DNA of 64,000 nucleotides from Prorocentrum cordatum. Taxonomy: Eukaryota > Sar > Dinophyceae > Prorocentrales > Prorocentraceae. Position numbers and translations under genes: made by a program. Location: positions 272,001 through 336,000 of the forward strand of contig CAUYUJ010011170.1 of NCBI GenBank assembly GCA_963575745.1. The letters run 5' to 3'. Shown here one piece after another: positions 12,691 to 26,457 of the stretch (within the stretch, counting starts at the first letter, position 1; every line of letters starts with the position of its first letter). The notes beneath the pieces are model-generated. The model saw only the letters and a list, made by a program, of their open reading frames with translations. It searched no databases and was not told the origin of the DNA.

Positions 12691-14314
12691 TTCACATACT
12701 TAGATGAATTTTGGTTTAAACTTGAGTTAGCTAGATATACATAATCATAACCTCTACACAAACATGTATAAGCCGCACATCCACTCCTATAACATCTTAA
12801 TAACAGTGACTACCAAATATAACGTAGACCCAATCACTTGCAACATCAACATAAGCACGTATAACATCACACAAAGTTTTGATTTGTTTAGCATGACTTA
12901 CCGTGCTTGTAAACGTTTATGGCTTGTGATATAGGTTGATCTTGCTTTGTCAATTCAAGTTAAGCTCATGTTAAGCGAAAAACCTCGCCCGAGTTAAACT
13001 TTACCTTGGTTTACTTTGTTTTAACATAAACCTTTACTAGAGTATGCTAAATGTTGAATTTGCGCTAACATTGGTTAACATGAATTAGAAAACATGCGTT
13101 TTCATTGTGGATGCTGCACCACGTTACTTTTTCACGATCGGGATTTTGTTTTTGTGAGTTTCGTTTGCGCAGCGTTGTATATGCATGAACATATTTTGTT
13201 GTTTTGTTTTTTGCACCACGCTGTGTATTCATGATCTGATTTTTTGAGTTTTTTGCACCAAGTTATACATGCATGAGCAGATGTTGTTTTTTATGTTGTT
13301 GCTTTGCACCACGTTGCGGCTTCACGACCAGAGTTTTGTTTCATACATGCATGTGGTTGCATTTTGGTTGTTTGTTTGCACAACGTTGTACGGTATGTTG
13401 TTTTTGAGAATGGCTTGGTTTTTTTTGAGCAGCGTTGTAGTTTCATGACCAGGGTTTCTTTCGGATTGCAGGTTTTCTTATTTCGATTATGTGTTATTTG
13501 TAGTTTCTTGGTTGGCGTTTCCTAAAATGACGAGGGGGTGAGTGGGGGTGCTGATGAGAAGGAGGAAGGGCGGAAAGATGATTAGGTGGAAGAGGAGGGG
13601 GAGAAACGGGGAAGGAGGAGGAGGAGGAGGAGGAGGAGGTGCGACCGCCGAGCTGCAGCTCGCGCGCGATCGTTCATCCTCGCACGCGCACCCCTTTCGT
13701 GCACGGAGCTCTGGTATGGATCACATAGTGGAGTGGGCCGGCCCACTCGCCTATATGACAAATACAGAAAGCCTCCGCGGCCGGATTTCTGGTATGGTTC
13801 ACATAGGGGGGGCCAGCCCACTCGCCAATGTAACCAGAACAGGAAAACCTCCGCGGCCGGATTTCCGGTATGGCTCACATGGGGGAGTGGGCTGGCCCGC
13901 TCGCTTATGTGACCAGCACAGACAGCCTCCGCAGGAGGATTCCTGGTATGGTTCACATAGGGGAGTGGGCCGGCCCACTCGCCTATGTGAGCGGTACAGA
14001 AAGCCTCCGCGGCTGGATTTCTGATATGTTTCACATGTGGGAGTGGTTTCGCCCACTCGCCTATGTAGAACACATGCTGAACCTTCTCGGCCGTGCGGTA
14101 CTTATGGATACGGATGTATCTAAGCCTCTGTTCGGTTTATGTGTGAAAGCGGGTGTTTGTGTGAATGCCTACACTCGCATATACATACAAGTATGCATAG
14201 TTGTATGCGTGTAAGCGCATGTGGATGCATGTGAATGAATATGTATTTTCGAGTGTATGTGTGAATGAATGTGCGAATGTGTGTGCGCACACACTTAGAT
14301 GTAGAAGGCAGGTC

Positions 14315-14484
14315 CGCGTCGCGTCGACCCCGGCGTTGGTTGCCGACACCGCGTGGATCGTTCAACCTTGAACGATCGGCGGTTCCCCCAACGACAGATC
14401 TTTCGACGTCGAGCGATTCTGGGCCGCCGCCGGCGCTCAACGTTGAACGCCGGCGGCGGGGTCGCCGCCGGTCGACACGACGCG
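14315..14484. repeat. 170-bp MITE-like inverted repeat, right arm
   Basis: Mirror copy of 10156-10325. The left end reads CGCGTCGCGTCGACC, one base different from the other copy, and the right end is GGTCGACACGACGCG. Confidence 0.65.
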
Positions 14485-16268
14485 AACCTACCGTATGAGT
14501 GTTGTGGTATGCTTACACATATGTGTGCATATGATTGTGCGCGCGCGGATTGGCAGACTTTGTCCATGGCAGTGCATGTATATGTATGCGTGTACTTGAA
14601 CGGACGGGCCTGCCCACGTTTTACGTACGTATATGTGTGTATACATGCATAGAAATACGTTTGTACATATGTGTATATGTACACATGTAAGCCGGAGCCT
14701 AGTATACATCAACTTTTGAAGATATGTCAGCAATACGTGCACTTTGCACCCGCTATAAATTTAGCTGGGCACGCGGACATCATCACCATCATCATCATCG
14801 TCGTCGTCGCCGTCGTCATCGTCATCATCGTCCGCATCGTCACCATCATCATCATCATCATCATCCCCCTCCCTCCTCCTCCTCCTCCTCCTCCTCCTGC
14901 TCGACGCCACCTCCTCGAAGAAGATCCCTGCTCCTCCTCATCCTCCCTTTCCTCCCCGCTTCAATCTCCCGCTCCTTCTCTTCCTCCACCTTCTCCTCCC
15001 TCCCCTCTTGTCCTCCTCATCCTCCGCTTCCCTCGTCCGTCCTGAGCATCCATTCCCGAGCCCGAGCCGCTTCGGGGTTCTCGTGGGCCGTCTCGGATCC
15101 TCAGGGGTCGCGTTGCCGCCACCCCCGGCCACCCCCTCCCAGGAGCCCGCGGGGGAGGGGGTTTCCGTCCCAGCCGGTTCTGCTGACGGCCCCAAGGCCC
15201 TGTAAGGAGCCTTCGGAATCCGAAAGCGGCTGAAAACCTCCCGTCATGATTTTCGTTCGCGGCGCGGCGAGGTGCTCTTCCTTCCAAGTCGTTTTTGGGT
15301 CACGGCCCTGGGGCCCTCTGAGGGCCCCCGGAGGCCGAAAACGGCCGAACCTCTTGTTCGCGGTGCGACGAGGCCTCGTCGCCCCGCTGGCCCGCTCGAC
15401 GCGACGACGACGACGAGAACGGCGGCGGCGACGACGACGACGACGACGACCACGACGACGACGACGATGACGACGACGACGACGACGACGACGACGCCCG
15501 TGCGTCGTGCCACCCCCGGAGGGCGACACGACGCTCGGGCGCTCGGCCCGCATGGAGGGTTGCCGCGGGGGCAACGCGGTGCCAGGGCGCCGCGAACCAA
15601 CGGGCGGGGAAGACAGGCACGGCGGCGGGCATCGAGGTTCGAGGAAGTTTTCGGCCCTGGGACCGTCGCACAATCGATCCGGGACCAACAAACTGCGTCG
15701 GATGCACCCCAGGAGGGTTCTGGGCACCGATTTTGCGCGGATTTCGTTGACTTTGAAAAGGGGATGCACGCCGAGGTTCGAAGTTCGACTCTCGCGGATC
15801 GAGGTTCGAGGCTTCCTGGCCCTGGGGCCCCCCTCGTCGCCGCGGTCGGGCGCAGCTCGAAAAACTTTTGCGCTTGGACCCCGAAAGGGTCCGGGGACCC
15901 ATTTTGAGGCTGGGGCCCGCAGGCCCTGGAGGCGGCGGGAAAGGCGGCGGCGGCGACGGCGGCGGCGGGCGGGGGGCGGGGGCGGCGGCGACGACGGCGG
16001 CGGCGACGACGACGGCGACAGCGGCGGTGGCGGCGGCGACGACGGCGGCGGCGGCGACGGCGGCGGGCGGCGACGACGGCAGCGAGGGCGACGATGGCGG
16101 CGGCGACGGCGACGACGACGGCGGCGGCGGCGACTGCGGCACCGACTGCGACGACGACGACGACGACGGCGGCGGCGACGGCGGCAGCGGGCACGGCGAC
16201 GGCGACGGCGACGTGCATGGCAGCGGCGACGGCTACGACGACGACGCCGCCGCCGACGACGACGAGGA

Positions 16269-16579
<311 letters not shown>

Positions 16580-16857
16580 TGGGGATTCCCAGCTCCCGTA
16601 TGCACCTATTGGGGATTCGGAGCTCTCGACGCACGCACAGCCGAGGCTGCGGGCCCGACGTGGCCAGGCCTGCAAAAGATTGCAAACGGACACCAGTGTC
16701 AGCGATCATCGGTTCAGGGGATTGATCCTCGACTTCGGCTTGTGAAGGCCGGCTTCGGACTCCGGGGCCCCCAGAAGTCGATCCCGGACGGGAAACTGAT
16801 CCGAATGCACCCTGGCAGGGGTCTGGGGACCGATTTTGAACCGATTTGGGACCGACT

Positions 16858-16903
<46 letters not shown>

Positions 16904-17355
16904 ACCAGGAGGGGATTGCGAACCCCCCAATTCGCGGTGGCCCCGCTGACGGGCGCTGGCGCCCAAAGCCAGTGGACCTCGAAACAGCATCTCACCATGC
17001 TCTCCCTCCAGTGGACTTCCTCCCCTTCCATGCTCTTCCTGATCATCCTCCCCTCTTCCCCCGATGACGACGACGATGACGATGAGGGGGGTGGTGGTAC
17101 TGATGATGACGGGCTCATCATGATCATCACCATCATCATCATCACCATCATCATCATCTTCTTCACCACCAACACCAACACCACCATCACCCTCCACACC
17201 ATCGTCACAATCATCATCATCATCATCGCCCTCGTCCAATGCCATCACCATCGTCATGATCATCACCACCATCATCAGGATCCATCACCGCAGGGGGCTG
17301 ATTTCCAAAGCCCCGCTGGCAGGAACAGAAGCCCCGTTGGCAGGAACAGACGTTA

Positions 17356-19209
17356 GATGCTGGCTATGTAAATTACCATCCATTCTCTAGGGGCGGACCT
17401 GTGAGACCGCCAGCGGCCGAGCCGTCTGGTGGAGCGGGACAAGACAAAGATGGGGATGGCAGGAGTGACGCGCCGAGTTCTGAGATTACGTCGACGCGTA
17501 GTGACACTGTCTGCGATCGGTCAGATGAGCCGCCTCCAGGGAGTCCGGGGGGGACCGGGATCCTCAGATGGTGGAGGCGGTCGCGGCGGACCCCGGGGCC
17601 CAGGAGGGCCACGTGACCCAGGCGGCCTTGACGAGAGCACCCCGCTAGACCAGTGGAGGCAGGTTGGAAACAATCAGAAAGTTGAACTAATGGACATTCC
17701 CGATGTCGCAAGCATACGGGAGTGGCAGATGCATGCGATCCGCGCGATCGCTGGATCATCTCCGGAGATCCAATTCGCGCAGCGATGGATCACGGAAGCC
17801 ATGAACCCTGCGGTAGACGATGAACAACTCAAAGACCCAGGCCGCTTCCAATGTCTTGACATGATGATTGCCGCGGGTTTGATTGAGAAGTTCAACGTAA
17901 TGCGCAGGAATCGCAGTCTGCCCAGTGACCACTTACACTTTCTTCAGCAAGTCACTCCAATGGAGTACGCGGCGGCTCACAATCAAGAGAGACTTCTGAC
18001 GGGACGTGAGATGGTACGAGCCATTTGCCACTGGTGTTCGGTTAGATCTGAGTTAGGGCAACACCGCATTTCGCGTGGTATTTTCAAAGTAGGCACTAAC
18101 AAGCCCGACGCTGATCTATACCATTTTTATAATGAGTGGACAGATGTTTACCAGCAGCTCTATGGCGCCCGACCCCCGACCGATGAGATGAGAGCTTCGA
18201 TTCATGCACGCTTCATCGAGCAATGCAGGAAACCCTAGTAGTTAGATTTCGCTTGTCAACTCTATGACCTATCCAAAGACAGATTGGGAGAGGGTGTGGA
18301 AACTTACGAATGGTTTATGGGCAAACCGAAGCGATGATGTTGCGTGACAAAGAAGAGTGGAACATAAACGTGCACGAAAGTACTTTGAATCAACGTGCAA
18401 GACAAACGAGATTGGGCGGAGGTGGAAGTAATGGCTATGACAACCGACGGGATGCCAACGGCAAAGCCGCTCCGTCAGAGGTAGCGGCACGTCTTGGGAA
18501 ACTCACGGATGCGATGAAGAGTGGCCTGACTAAGGGCGAGACGACGTGCAAGTTTGTTTGCAAAGGTCAAACCTGCCCGAATGCGGGTCAAGGATGCCTT
18601 TTCAATCGTAAGCGGCCCAAAGCTGCCGCACCGGCTCAGCCGGCTGCGGGTGGCAAGTCAGATGCCGCTCCGGCTCAGAACAAGAATCCCAGAGGGAGAT
18701 CTGAAAAACCCGATGGCCGAGGCCGAAAGGAACGGAGCCGATCACAGACTCCGGCGGGCGGCCGCGGAAAAGGATCACAACGACGGAACAGGAGTCAGTC
18801 CAACCGTTCGCGCGGGAAGGAGAGTACGCTACCATGCTATGCTTATTCGCGCGATCCCAAAAATTGCCGTGGTCCTGAGGGCGGTTGTTACAGAGCGCAC
18901 AGAGGTTTGACCGACGCAGAAAAGCTCAAGCGACATAAATATGAACAAGCAAAGCTTGATGCTGGACAATCTCTGGGGTATGAGCGAACAGTTAAACAAG
19001 CTAGCGCCGCTGCTGCCAACGTCTCCTCCACTGCTGATACTAGTGGGTCCAGGGCCTCTAGTGACAATTCAGAGAAGCGCAAGAAAAACGGAGACAGAAA
19101 CAAAGGCCAGGGCAAAGGTAAAGATATGAACTGTCGCTCCTACATGGAAACAGGTAAATGCACGCGTGGGAAAGATTGTTGGTTCGCCAAGACCACGATT
19201 GGCCACCCG
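17356..19209 (+). pseudogene. gag, C-terminal part with CCCH zinc fingers
   Basis: The frame resumes at GAT 17356 and stays open to about 17550, where a frameshift in a G run moves it to the frame read to 18235. TAG TAG at 18236-18241 and a second shift near 18315 follow, after which the frame is open to 19209. The 17640-18235 segment is a well-formed helical domain, a plausible capsid. The basic C-terminal part carries a CxxxC...C cluster (18546-18605), a clean CCCH finger (18835-18900, spacing C-X9-C-X6-C-X3-H) and a looser one at 19132-19206. The role is inferred to be RNA packaging, as for a nucleocapsid. Two in-frame stops (19210 TGA, 19216 TAA) separate it from the protease. Confidence 0.7.
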
Positions 19210-19218
19210 TGACATTAA

Positions 19219-21003
19219 CTCCGCACTGGCAGCCCAGCCGCCAGTGTCGGAATAATGATTGACATAATTTTGTTAAGGACGCTTTCCTTTATCTTCCTCG
19301 CTCGGTGGACGCGGCGGCGCCCGCGTCGGTCAAACCGAAAGCGGGGGGAGAGGCGAGTATCCGCTGACCTAGTCGGCTTGGGTGCCATTGCGCACCCCGC
19401 CCCGTTAGCTCGGAGCTCTCCTGGGCAGAAGCAGGCCGGCCCTCATTTTTCAAAGGCCTCTGTAGTTTCTAGCGAAGGAGGAGACAGTAATCCCTCCTGT
19501 GGAACGTTTCGCCACGAATGTCAGGAGCAAGCGAAGAATATTGTAAATGTCCTGGCAAACTTCCTGCATCCTCTTTCCCGGGGCGCTATCAAGCTGTACT
19601 GGAGCGCCCCTCCTGGTAAAAGTTGCATCCGATCTCAGATGAAGGGTCGATGCAAGTTCCGCGTCCGATTTCACCCCTCTACTGAGGAGCCCGCCATCGC
19701 TTGGAGGATGGCGCGTCGCCACGACCTAAAAGAGTTGAGTGACAAAGACAGGCGGGAGTTCCCAGGAGAGATGCGCCGACAGATGTCTACCCAGTCAAGG
19801 GCGTCTGTTGCGGAGGCTCCGATCAGGGCGTCAGACCTGCAAGACGAAGTCTGGCACCTCTGGTTGGGGGCCGAGGAGGGGGAAGAGGGCCCGCACGGCA
19901 CAGCCGCTTTGGGACGCACAGACAGTGATGCTGCGTATCTTGGAGCCCTGAGTTTTATTATTGATACAGGATGCGGGTATAACCTCATAGCGGGAAAGTA
20001 TATCAAAAGTGCAGGTGCAATGATATTGATTTGAAAGCTTCCGCACTCGATCACTCTGAATACTGCCGGGGGAGAGTCAAGAGCCCTCGGTACTGTTCGC
20101 ATCGCATGCCCCACATTTAAGGGTGGTAGTTTTAACGCTTTGGTCATGCCGGAGACCCCGTGCGTGATCTCGGTAGGAGAGCGGTGCGTGGATCGCGGTT
20201 TTAGTTTTTCCTGGCCAGCAGGTCAAAGGCCCTACCTACTGATGCCCAACGGCCAAAGAGTGGACCTGGCTGTTGAGGGCAAGATACCATGCTTGACCCT
20301 TTCAGGCAAAGAGGAGCAGGGTCGGCGGGCGTGCGCGGTTGCCGCTGGGGAGAGCGAACCTCCCGAGCGGTGGCGCTGCGTGACGCCAGGCGCCAAGGCA
20401 TTCCTGGACACTGCGGAATCAGCGGGAGGCCCTCCGCCCCGTGCTGTTCAGACTCGCGCGACTATAGACCTGCATGCACATGAGCTGATTGGTAATCACA
20501 GCTACGTTGACGGACGGCCGACTAGGATCGCGCCCGTTTTTCCGTCCTCTGTAGACTCTGCGGATACCATCACCTATTTCTACTATTCGCCTCGCAAGGC
20601 TAGCGAATGCGGTTGGATTCGGACACCGACTGGCATTGCTGCCTATGAATGTCTCTCAGCTTCGCCCTGCCGCGGCCAAGCTGTTGGTCAGATCAACGAG
20701 CAGCCCGGCAAAGCCGAGGCCTGCGCAGCCGTATATAAGAGCCCTTGTTGGCATGGGGTCTCAGGATACCTCCCCTATGACATGGATCGAGGGTTGGATT
20801 CCAACGCGTGCGACGCGGCCCCCGGGCCCGAGGAGGGGGAAGTTGGAGGCGCTGGCGGTGTCGACTTGGTCGACGTCGACGCACCGCCAGAACAAGACCC
20901 AGACGATGCAGAGGTTGAGGTGTCAGGTCCCCTTGCCGAGCGGCTCAAATCGGCCGCGGCCCCCCTGCCGCATCTCCTAACTCGCGCTCCCAAGAGCCCA
21001 TGC
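19219..21003 (+). pseudogene. pol: aspartic protease and linker
   Basis: The same frame as the end of gag continues. The active-site triad DTG is at 19963-19971 in the context FIIDTGCGYNLI, typical of a retropepsin. TGA at 20032 interrupts it soon after. The frame then continues through a flap-like segment into a long linker to the next stop, TGA at 21004. Such proteases act as dimers to cut the gag-pol polyprotein. Upstream, 19255-19900 is a basic and acidic linker of unknown role. Confidence 0.7.
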
Positions 21004-21006
21004 TGA

Positions 21007-22557
21007 TCAGTTTGCAATTGGGCCAAGGCTGTCAGAAAACAGCAGCGCAAAGCGCAAAACAAATGGCTGAAGGTTCCCCGCCCATGCGCTAGCCCCACTT
21101 CGTTCGGACACCTGACGACGATGGACCATTGGTTTGCGATGGATGAACTCTCGCGGGGGCTCCACGATGAGACCGCGTGCGTGACATTTCGCGACCGAGC
21201 AGCGGATTTCCTTGCCGCTCAGGGTGTACATGACAAGTATGCGGTTCATGTTTGTCGCATATTAGTGAACCTCAAAGCCCCGGGAGAAAAGTTAGAGCAT
21301 TGTTACGCTGATGGTGCGCGTGAGCTTGCAAGGGCATGTTGCGAGCTCAAGATTGCACGCGATCCTACCATCCCAGGAAACAAGAAACAGAACGCTGTCG
21401 CAGAACGCGCGAACGGCGTAGTACAGATGGGGGCCAGGGCGCTGCTCATGCAGGCTGGTCTCCCGCCACCATATTGGACATATGCCGTCAGATAGTTTTG
21501 TCTTTGCTACAATGCTAGGGCCCCTGAAGAGGGGAAGTCTAGCTGGGAACGTCGTTTCGGACACACGTTCGATGCCCCGCTTCTTCCCTCTGGGCCCCTC
21601 GTGCGCTATGCACCACCGCCAGAGTCTAGATTTAGAACAGCCAAGACTGGAGGCGCGATGATCCCAGGGATACACCTGGGGTATGTGCACAGAGCGGGGG
21701 CCATGGTTGGGCCAGAGAGTTACGTCGTGCCGTTGAGGCAACTGGACGGCCTTAATATGGAGTCGGGGCGCACGCCCTGGGGCAAGCGACCCACCATAGG
21801 AAAGTCTGATCAAATATACAGCAATATAGTGGACGGTACTGCGGAAGATCAGTCTCCTCAATTTCCCTTGAGACAGGCGCGCGAGAAGGCGATGACCGAG
21901 GTGCGTTCCGTCACAATACCTCCCGAAGGAGAGGCCGCGGCCGTCCCAGACGGGCCGCGGCAGGTGACAGGAATGCGATATGATAACCTCTTTGGCGCAG
22001 ATGAGCCCGCCATTATCACGCCACCGCCCCCTCGAGAAGGCGAGGGCGCTCCACCGCGAGACTCCGAGGCCGATTCTGATGATGACGACGGTCCGGGGGG
22101 TCTATGTGTGGATGACGGACCTGCGGCGATTGATGGTCGGGGCCCTCAGCGAGACTCTCAGCCAGGCGAAGATAAGGACAGGAAGTTGGGTCTCGCTCAC
22201 ATTGAGTACAGTTTGGATCGACAATCAAACGTCTCAGCGGCCAAGCCGCGTGAGAAAGTCCCAGGGAAAGGTCAGCTTCTAGCTCGTACGACACGAAACC
22301 TTGATACGATGGAGTATGTTGAAGACAGGCGCATTGTCGCCGGTCTGACGAAAGAAGAGTTGACACAAAAGCTCCCGTTGACAGGCCGTCGGAAAACGTG
22401 TAGCATACGGTTTGTACTTTATTCTGACCCTGACTATGTCCCTGTGACCCGAACATGGGTTACTGATCCAGATCCTAAGCACGGTGCACAGCGGTTGAAG
22501 AAATTGCCGGAGCCCACCAACCCTGGAATTCATCCCGGACGCTGGCTCAACATGAAT
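21007..22557 (+). pseudogene. pol: integrase core (rve)
   Basis: In the same frame, the segment at 21121-21490 holds a catalytic Asp in YADGARE (21310-21312) and the Glu in NAVAERANG (21403-21405), the usual DD-E signature of Ty1/copia integrases. The first catalytic Asp is probably in the MDHWFAMD segment at 21121-21144. I did not find an HHCC zinc-binding domain ahead of it in an open frame. TAG at 21493 interrupts it. The downstream part (21601-22557) is acidic and low-complexity and leads into RT. TAA at 22558 ends this open stretch. Confidence 0.78.
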
Positions 22558-22560
22558 TAA

Positions 22561-24206
22561 GCCCAACGCAGGCAAGCCGTTGAACAATACGAGGTTGAGA
22601 AGGGAGGATTCTTCGGCATAGAAGACCCAGGCCCTTGCCTTGGCCTCCTGCGTGACATTGGTTTGGACGTGGATGATCCACCAAATCCGCCCGATCCCGC
22701 AGTGGCTCAGCCACCTGCGGCCCCTTCAGTCCCTGAGGAGCCTGCTGCCTATCTTGCGGCGCATCCTAAGGCGAGAAGAGCCGCGCCGTGGGTCGCTGAG
22801 CGGCTCCGTCGATTGGAGGCACAGGGCGGCCAAGCCGCAGCTCTAGCAGCCGAATCCTCTGAGGGCAGTAATTCCGACGAGTGCATTTCGGATGACGAGG
22901 ATGTTTGGTGGAAACAAACATGGCGCGGTGGTGCCATAGCACGCGGCGGGGCCCCCTCCGGCTCAGCCGGTAGGCACCCGCTATCCGATGATGACTCTGA
23001 GGAAGCATCAGAGGCAAGCCTGACCTTGAGTCCGGCGGCCGCCGCGTCGCGGCGAAGCGCGCCTCGGGTGCCGTTGCAGAGTAGTTCGGCTTCAGTGCCC
23101 AGTCATCGCGAAAAAGACAGATTTGATTTGGAGTATTTTTACAACCCTTTTACATATGTCATTTCGGTTGTTGACGAGCCATTCCAACTTCCCGATGAGT
23201 GGCAACATACCAGAGTTGACGCAGCCGTGGCTCGATCCGTTTCCAAAGATGAGGCTAAGGTGAATCAAGGCGCCCGGGCCGCCTGGAGAAAATAATGGGA
23301 TAGGTTGCGAGACATTGGCACTTGGAACGAGAAACGCGCCAAATAATATTCCGACGCCGTAGCAGAACTCAATGGACAGACCGCTCATGTTGGTCGTTTA
23401 TTTGCAATTCTTGCAGAGAAAAACTCAGAGCTGCCACTCGGACACAAAGACCGAAAATACAAAGAGCGAGTGGTTTTCGATGGTTCGAGGGTAAGGAACC
23501 AGAATAAGGATGCAGCGTTGTTCCAAGATCTTTCCAGCAGCCCTGCTACAATGCAGGCCAGCAAAGCAGCTGACACTTACGGATTGTTTGAAGGCCATAG
23601 TATTGAACAAGCGGATGCCCGCCAAGCTTATACTCAGTCAAAGTTGGGCGGCACCCCCTACATGGGTATTCCTACCCCGCGATGAATGGCCTAAAGAATG
23701 GTCGCACATGCGAAATCCCGTGTGTCTATTATATATGTCGTTGTATGGACACCCCGATTCGGGAGGATATTGGGAGCAACGCTGCGAAGTGCATGTTACG
23801 GCAAAAGGATTTGTAAAGTGTAGCCCGTGGCGCAGTTGCTATTTTCACAATGAGTTGAAACTGTTTCTGATATTTTTCGTCGATGATTTTAAGCTGTCTG
23901 GTCCTGCGGACACGCTTGCTGAAGGGTGGAAGTTACTACAAGCCCCCTCTTACAACTGTCCTAAAGGCATAGCAATATACCCTCCAACCGCAGTCGGACG
24001 ACATTTGGGTTGTGAACGCAGACTTTCTACGCAACTCGTTGAATGGCAAGGTGAGTTACCCGCGATTTCTGGACCCGCCGCCTCCTAAAGTTAATAGGAA
24101 CGCCTCCGTCCAAGACGAGAGTAGCGAGGAGGAAACGGGGGGTGACTCGGCGGCCCGGCCGTCCGAGCCATACCTGCCGAGAGAACCCCCAGACGGGTCA
24201 GAGTGA
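22561..24206 (+). pseudogene. pol: reverse transcriptase (RVT_2)
   Basis: The frame runs through stops at 23293 and 23344 to about 23650. There a frameshift in a C run (inside GGCACCCCC) moves it to the frame carrying the palm: SKLGGTP/TWVFLPRDEWP and then LYGHPDSGGYWEQ, both characteristic of RVT_2. The catalytic box is FVDD at 23876-23887, a variant of YVDD. A second frameshift near 24005 and a third near 24200 follow. The enzyme copies element RNA to DNA; this copy cannot be functional without recoding. Confidence 0.8.
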
Positions 24207-25420
24207 TAGAATATGACATGGCTGAATTATTTGAATCTTGTGTAACTCTATACGCACAACTCACAGATACTGGCCCAGCTACATATCCCGCTGCGGGTAC
24301 CCCATTCGGCCCTGAACTCACTGATCTCGAAGACGGCCACGGCGGCCCTAGAGGTGAAAGATGCTGTCCTGCAGAAGAGGCCATAGCTTCAGCGTTGCAT
24401 ATTAAAGTTGACGTCGGGCCCCCAGATCAGGAAATCGAAGTTCACGGTCTTGATGCCGCAGCGGCTAGCCCCGACGATCCCGAGCCACCGACCCAGTCGG
24501 GAGTGCTCCAGCCCATAGCGGCGAAAGTCTTGATGAAGATCTTTGACGGGGCAAGAGTGGCTCGATGCGACCTGCTCCGTGCTGTGTGTCACACGGCCAG
24601 CTGCATTACCAAATGGACAGAGCAACGCGACATGGATCTCTTGCGCCTCATTTGTTACATCAAGTGTACATCTCACTACCGCATGGCCTCATGGGTAGGT
24701 GATAAAATGGAGGATGTCTTGTTAAAGCAATACTATGACGCGGACCTGGCCTGTGACATCAGAACGCATAGGAGCACAAGCGCCAGTCATCAAGCAATCT
24801 GGGGCCCTTATACTGGAGCTGGGCAGTCTATGAGATCACAGCGTCAGACGTGTGTTTCCCATAGTACCCTTGAGGCAGGAATTGTGGCTGCCGGCCTTGC
24901 GTTGAGAAAAGAGCTGCTTGCAGCACTTCCGCTGTGGGAAATATTGCTTGGCAGGGAAATACGTTGTTTATTCCTGGAAGATAACCAGGCAGTGTGTAAA
25001 GCCATCAATGCTGGAGGGTCCACGAAGCTAATGCACTTACTGAGAGCACACCGCACTGACGCTGCAGCTGTCTCCGAACGATTTCCTCGGGGCGCTGTCG
25101 AGCTTCAGTATGAAAGGACCCAAAACGAAGCTGCAGACATCGGAACAAAGAGGTTCACAGACCCTTTGGCTTGGGTGAAAGTTTTGTACCTTGTCAACAT
25201 TGTGACCCCTAAATTCTGGACCGCCAAGCGGTGCCAGGACTACCTGGGTTCCACGTTTTCAGACGGACTTCCCTTGAAACCCCGGGGGGATTTTGAAGCG
25301 GCCCGAGCTCGGCTTTGCGGAGAGGAGCTGCTATACCTAGCAAAAAGATGGATAAGAAGAACTAGCGCCCCAACAAGGGCAAGCCCATTGTGCATTCTTC
25401 AACACCAGTATGTACCTTAG
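24203..25420 (+). pseudogene. pol: RNase H domain and C-terminus
   Basis: Open frame of about 405 codons. Recognisable Ty1/copia RNase H segments are YDADLACD with RSTSA (about 24732-24780), STLEAGIVAAGLA (about 24860-24900), LEDNQAVCKAIN (about 24975-25010) and NEAADIGTKRF (about 25120-25155), supplying the acidic residues expected at the active site. It follows RT directly and ends the canonical pol module at TAG/TAA near 25418. The first 150 codons are the RT thumb and connection. Confidence 0.8.
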
Positions 25421-25503
25421 CGGCACCAGGCGGCGCACAGCGCCCGGCTGGAACGGAGGCCGCCCCCGGCAAAGCCGCGCTGGCAAACGCCCCCAGCCAA
25501 GCT

Positions 25504-26265
25504 ATGGTGGTGAATAATGCGCCCGGCAAAGCCGTGGAAGCAGGTATAACGACTCCAATTGTGACTGAAGAAGGCTCCAGAAGAAGCTCCGCGAAAACCA
25601 GAAAGATCGAGGGGATGGCCAAGAAAAGCTCCGATCGTGAGATGAGAGCGATGTTTGACATAACCGACAGCGGGGCCGAATCCGATACATCAATATTGTC
25701 AAAAGACATGTGTAGAGGACCTTCGAGTAATGAGCCGGCAGAGCATAGAGAAGAAACGCCCGGCTACAACCTCCTCCTTCCCCATCTCCCTCCTGCTGCT
25801 GTTGCTAATTTCCCAGATAAGACAGACATGTGGACACAACGCGGACAGAGTTTGAAACGATGGCACTTCGTTCCTAGACATGTCGCGTTCATGCCAGTAA
25901 GTGCTGATTGCCCGATCGACCCGGACAGACTAGATGATAGGCGTCGCACCTATGACGTTAATACCCAGCATGATATGACTATAGACCGCACGGGTGGTTG
26001 GCGCGATGAAGATAGTAAGTATCATCACCCGTTTGAGCAGAACTCGAGTGGCGATTCCAGCGATGGCGATTCTCGTCCAAATAGATGGACTGGGTGGACA
26101 GAATCCTGGATCCGGGAAGATTGCGCCCCGGCCACGCAGTGGACCGGGGAGAGACTCTTATTGGACATGGTTGTGGTCCTCGCAGTAAGGTGGGACATCC
26201 AAATAATTTTGCTGATAACTCGTGCAAGGTTATTCGATATACGGAGACAGAAACATGAGGACTGA
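25504..26265 (+). CDS. post-pol ORF A, unknown
   Basis: Open from upstream of 25390; the first ATG in frame is 25504. The N-terminus is Ala/Pro/Lys-rich and carries two of the CGGCAAAGCCG micro-hairpins just upstream. The C-terminal half has charged and aromatic blocks (WTQRGQSLKRWHF, DRLDDRRRTYDV, DGDSRPNRWTGWTESW). I recall similar tails in predicted dinoflagellate copia-type proteins but cannot name a function. It lies directly after RNase H on the same strand. Confidence 0.4.
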   Translation: MVVNNAPGKAVEAGITTPIVTEEGSRRSSAKTRKIEGMAKKSSDREMRAMFDITDSGAESDTSILSKDMCRGPSSNEPAEHREETPGYNLLLPHLPPAAVANFPDKTDMWTQRGQSLKRWHFVPRHVAFMPVSADCPIDPDRLDDRRRTYDVNTQHDMTIDRTGGWRDEDSKYHHPFEQNSSGDSSDGDSRPNRWTGWTESWIREDCAPATQWTGERLLLDMVVVLAVRWDIQIILLITRARLFDIRRQKHED

Positions 26266-26457
26266 TGACGGAAGAAGGTTGGCTTTGAATTGTTAAAAAA
26301 AAACGTTCAAAGGAAAACGCATTACGTTATGGGGCTCTATGCCCTGTACGGGAGGCCCCCCCTGGCAGCATGCGAACGAAGCGCATTATTTTCGTGCCGG
26401 AAGCCATAGGGCGATGCGTAGGCTTCGTGGCATTAGGACAGATTTCAGAAAATTAGT

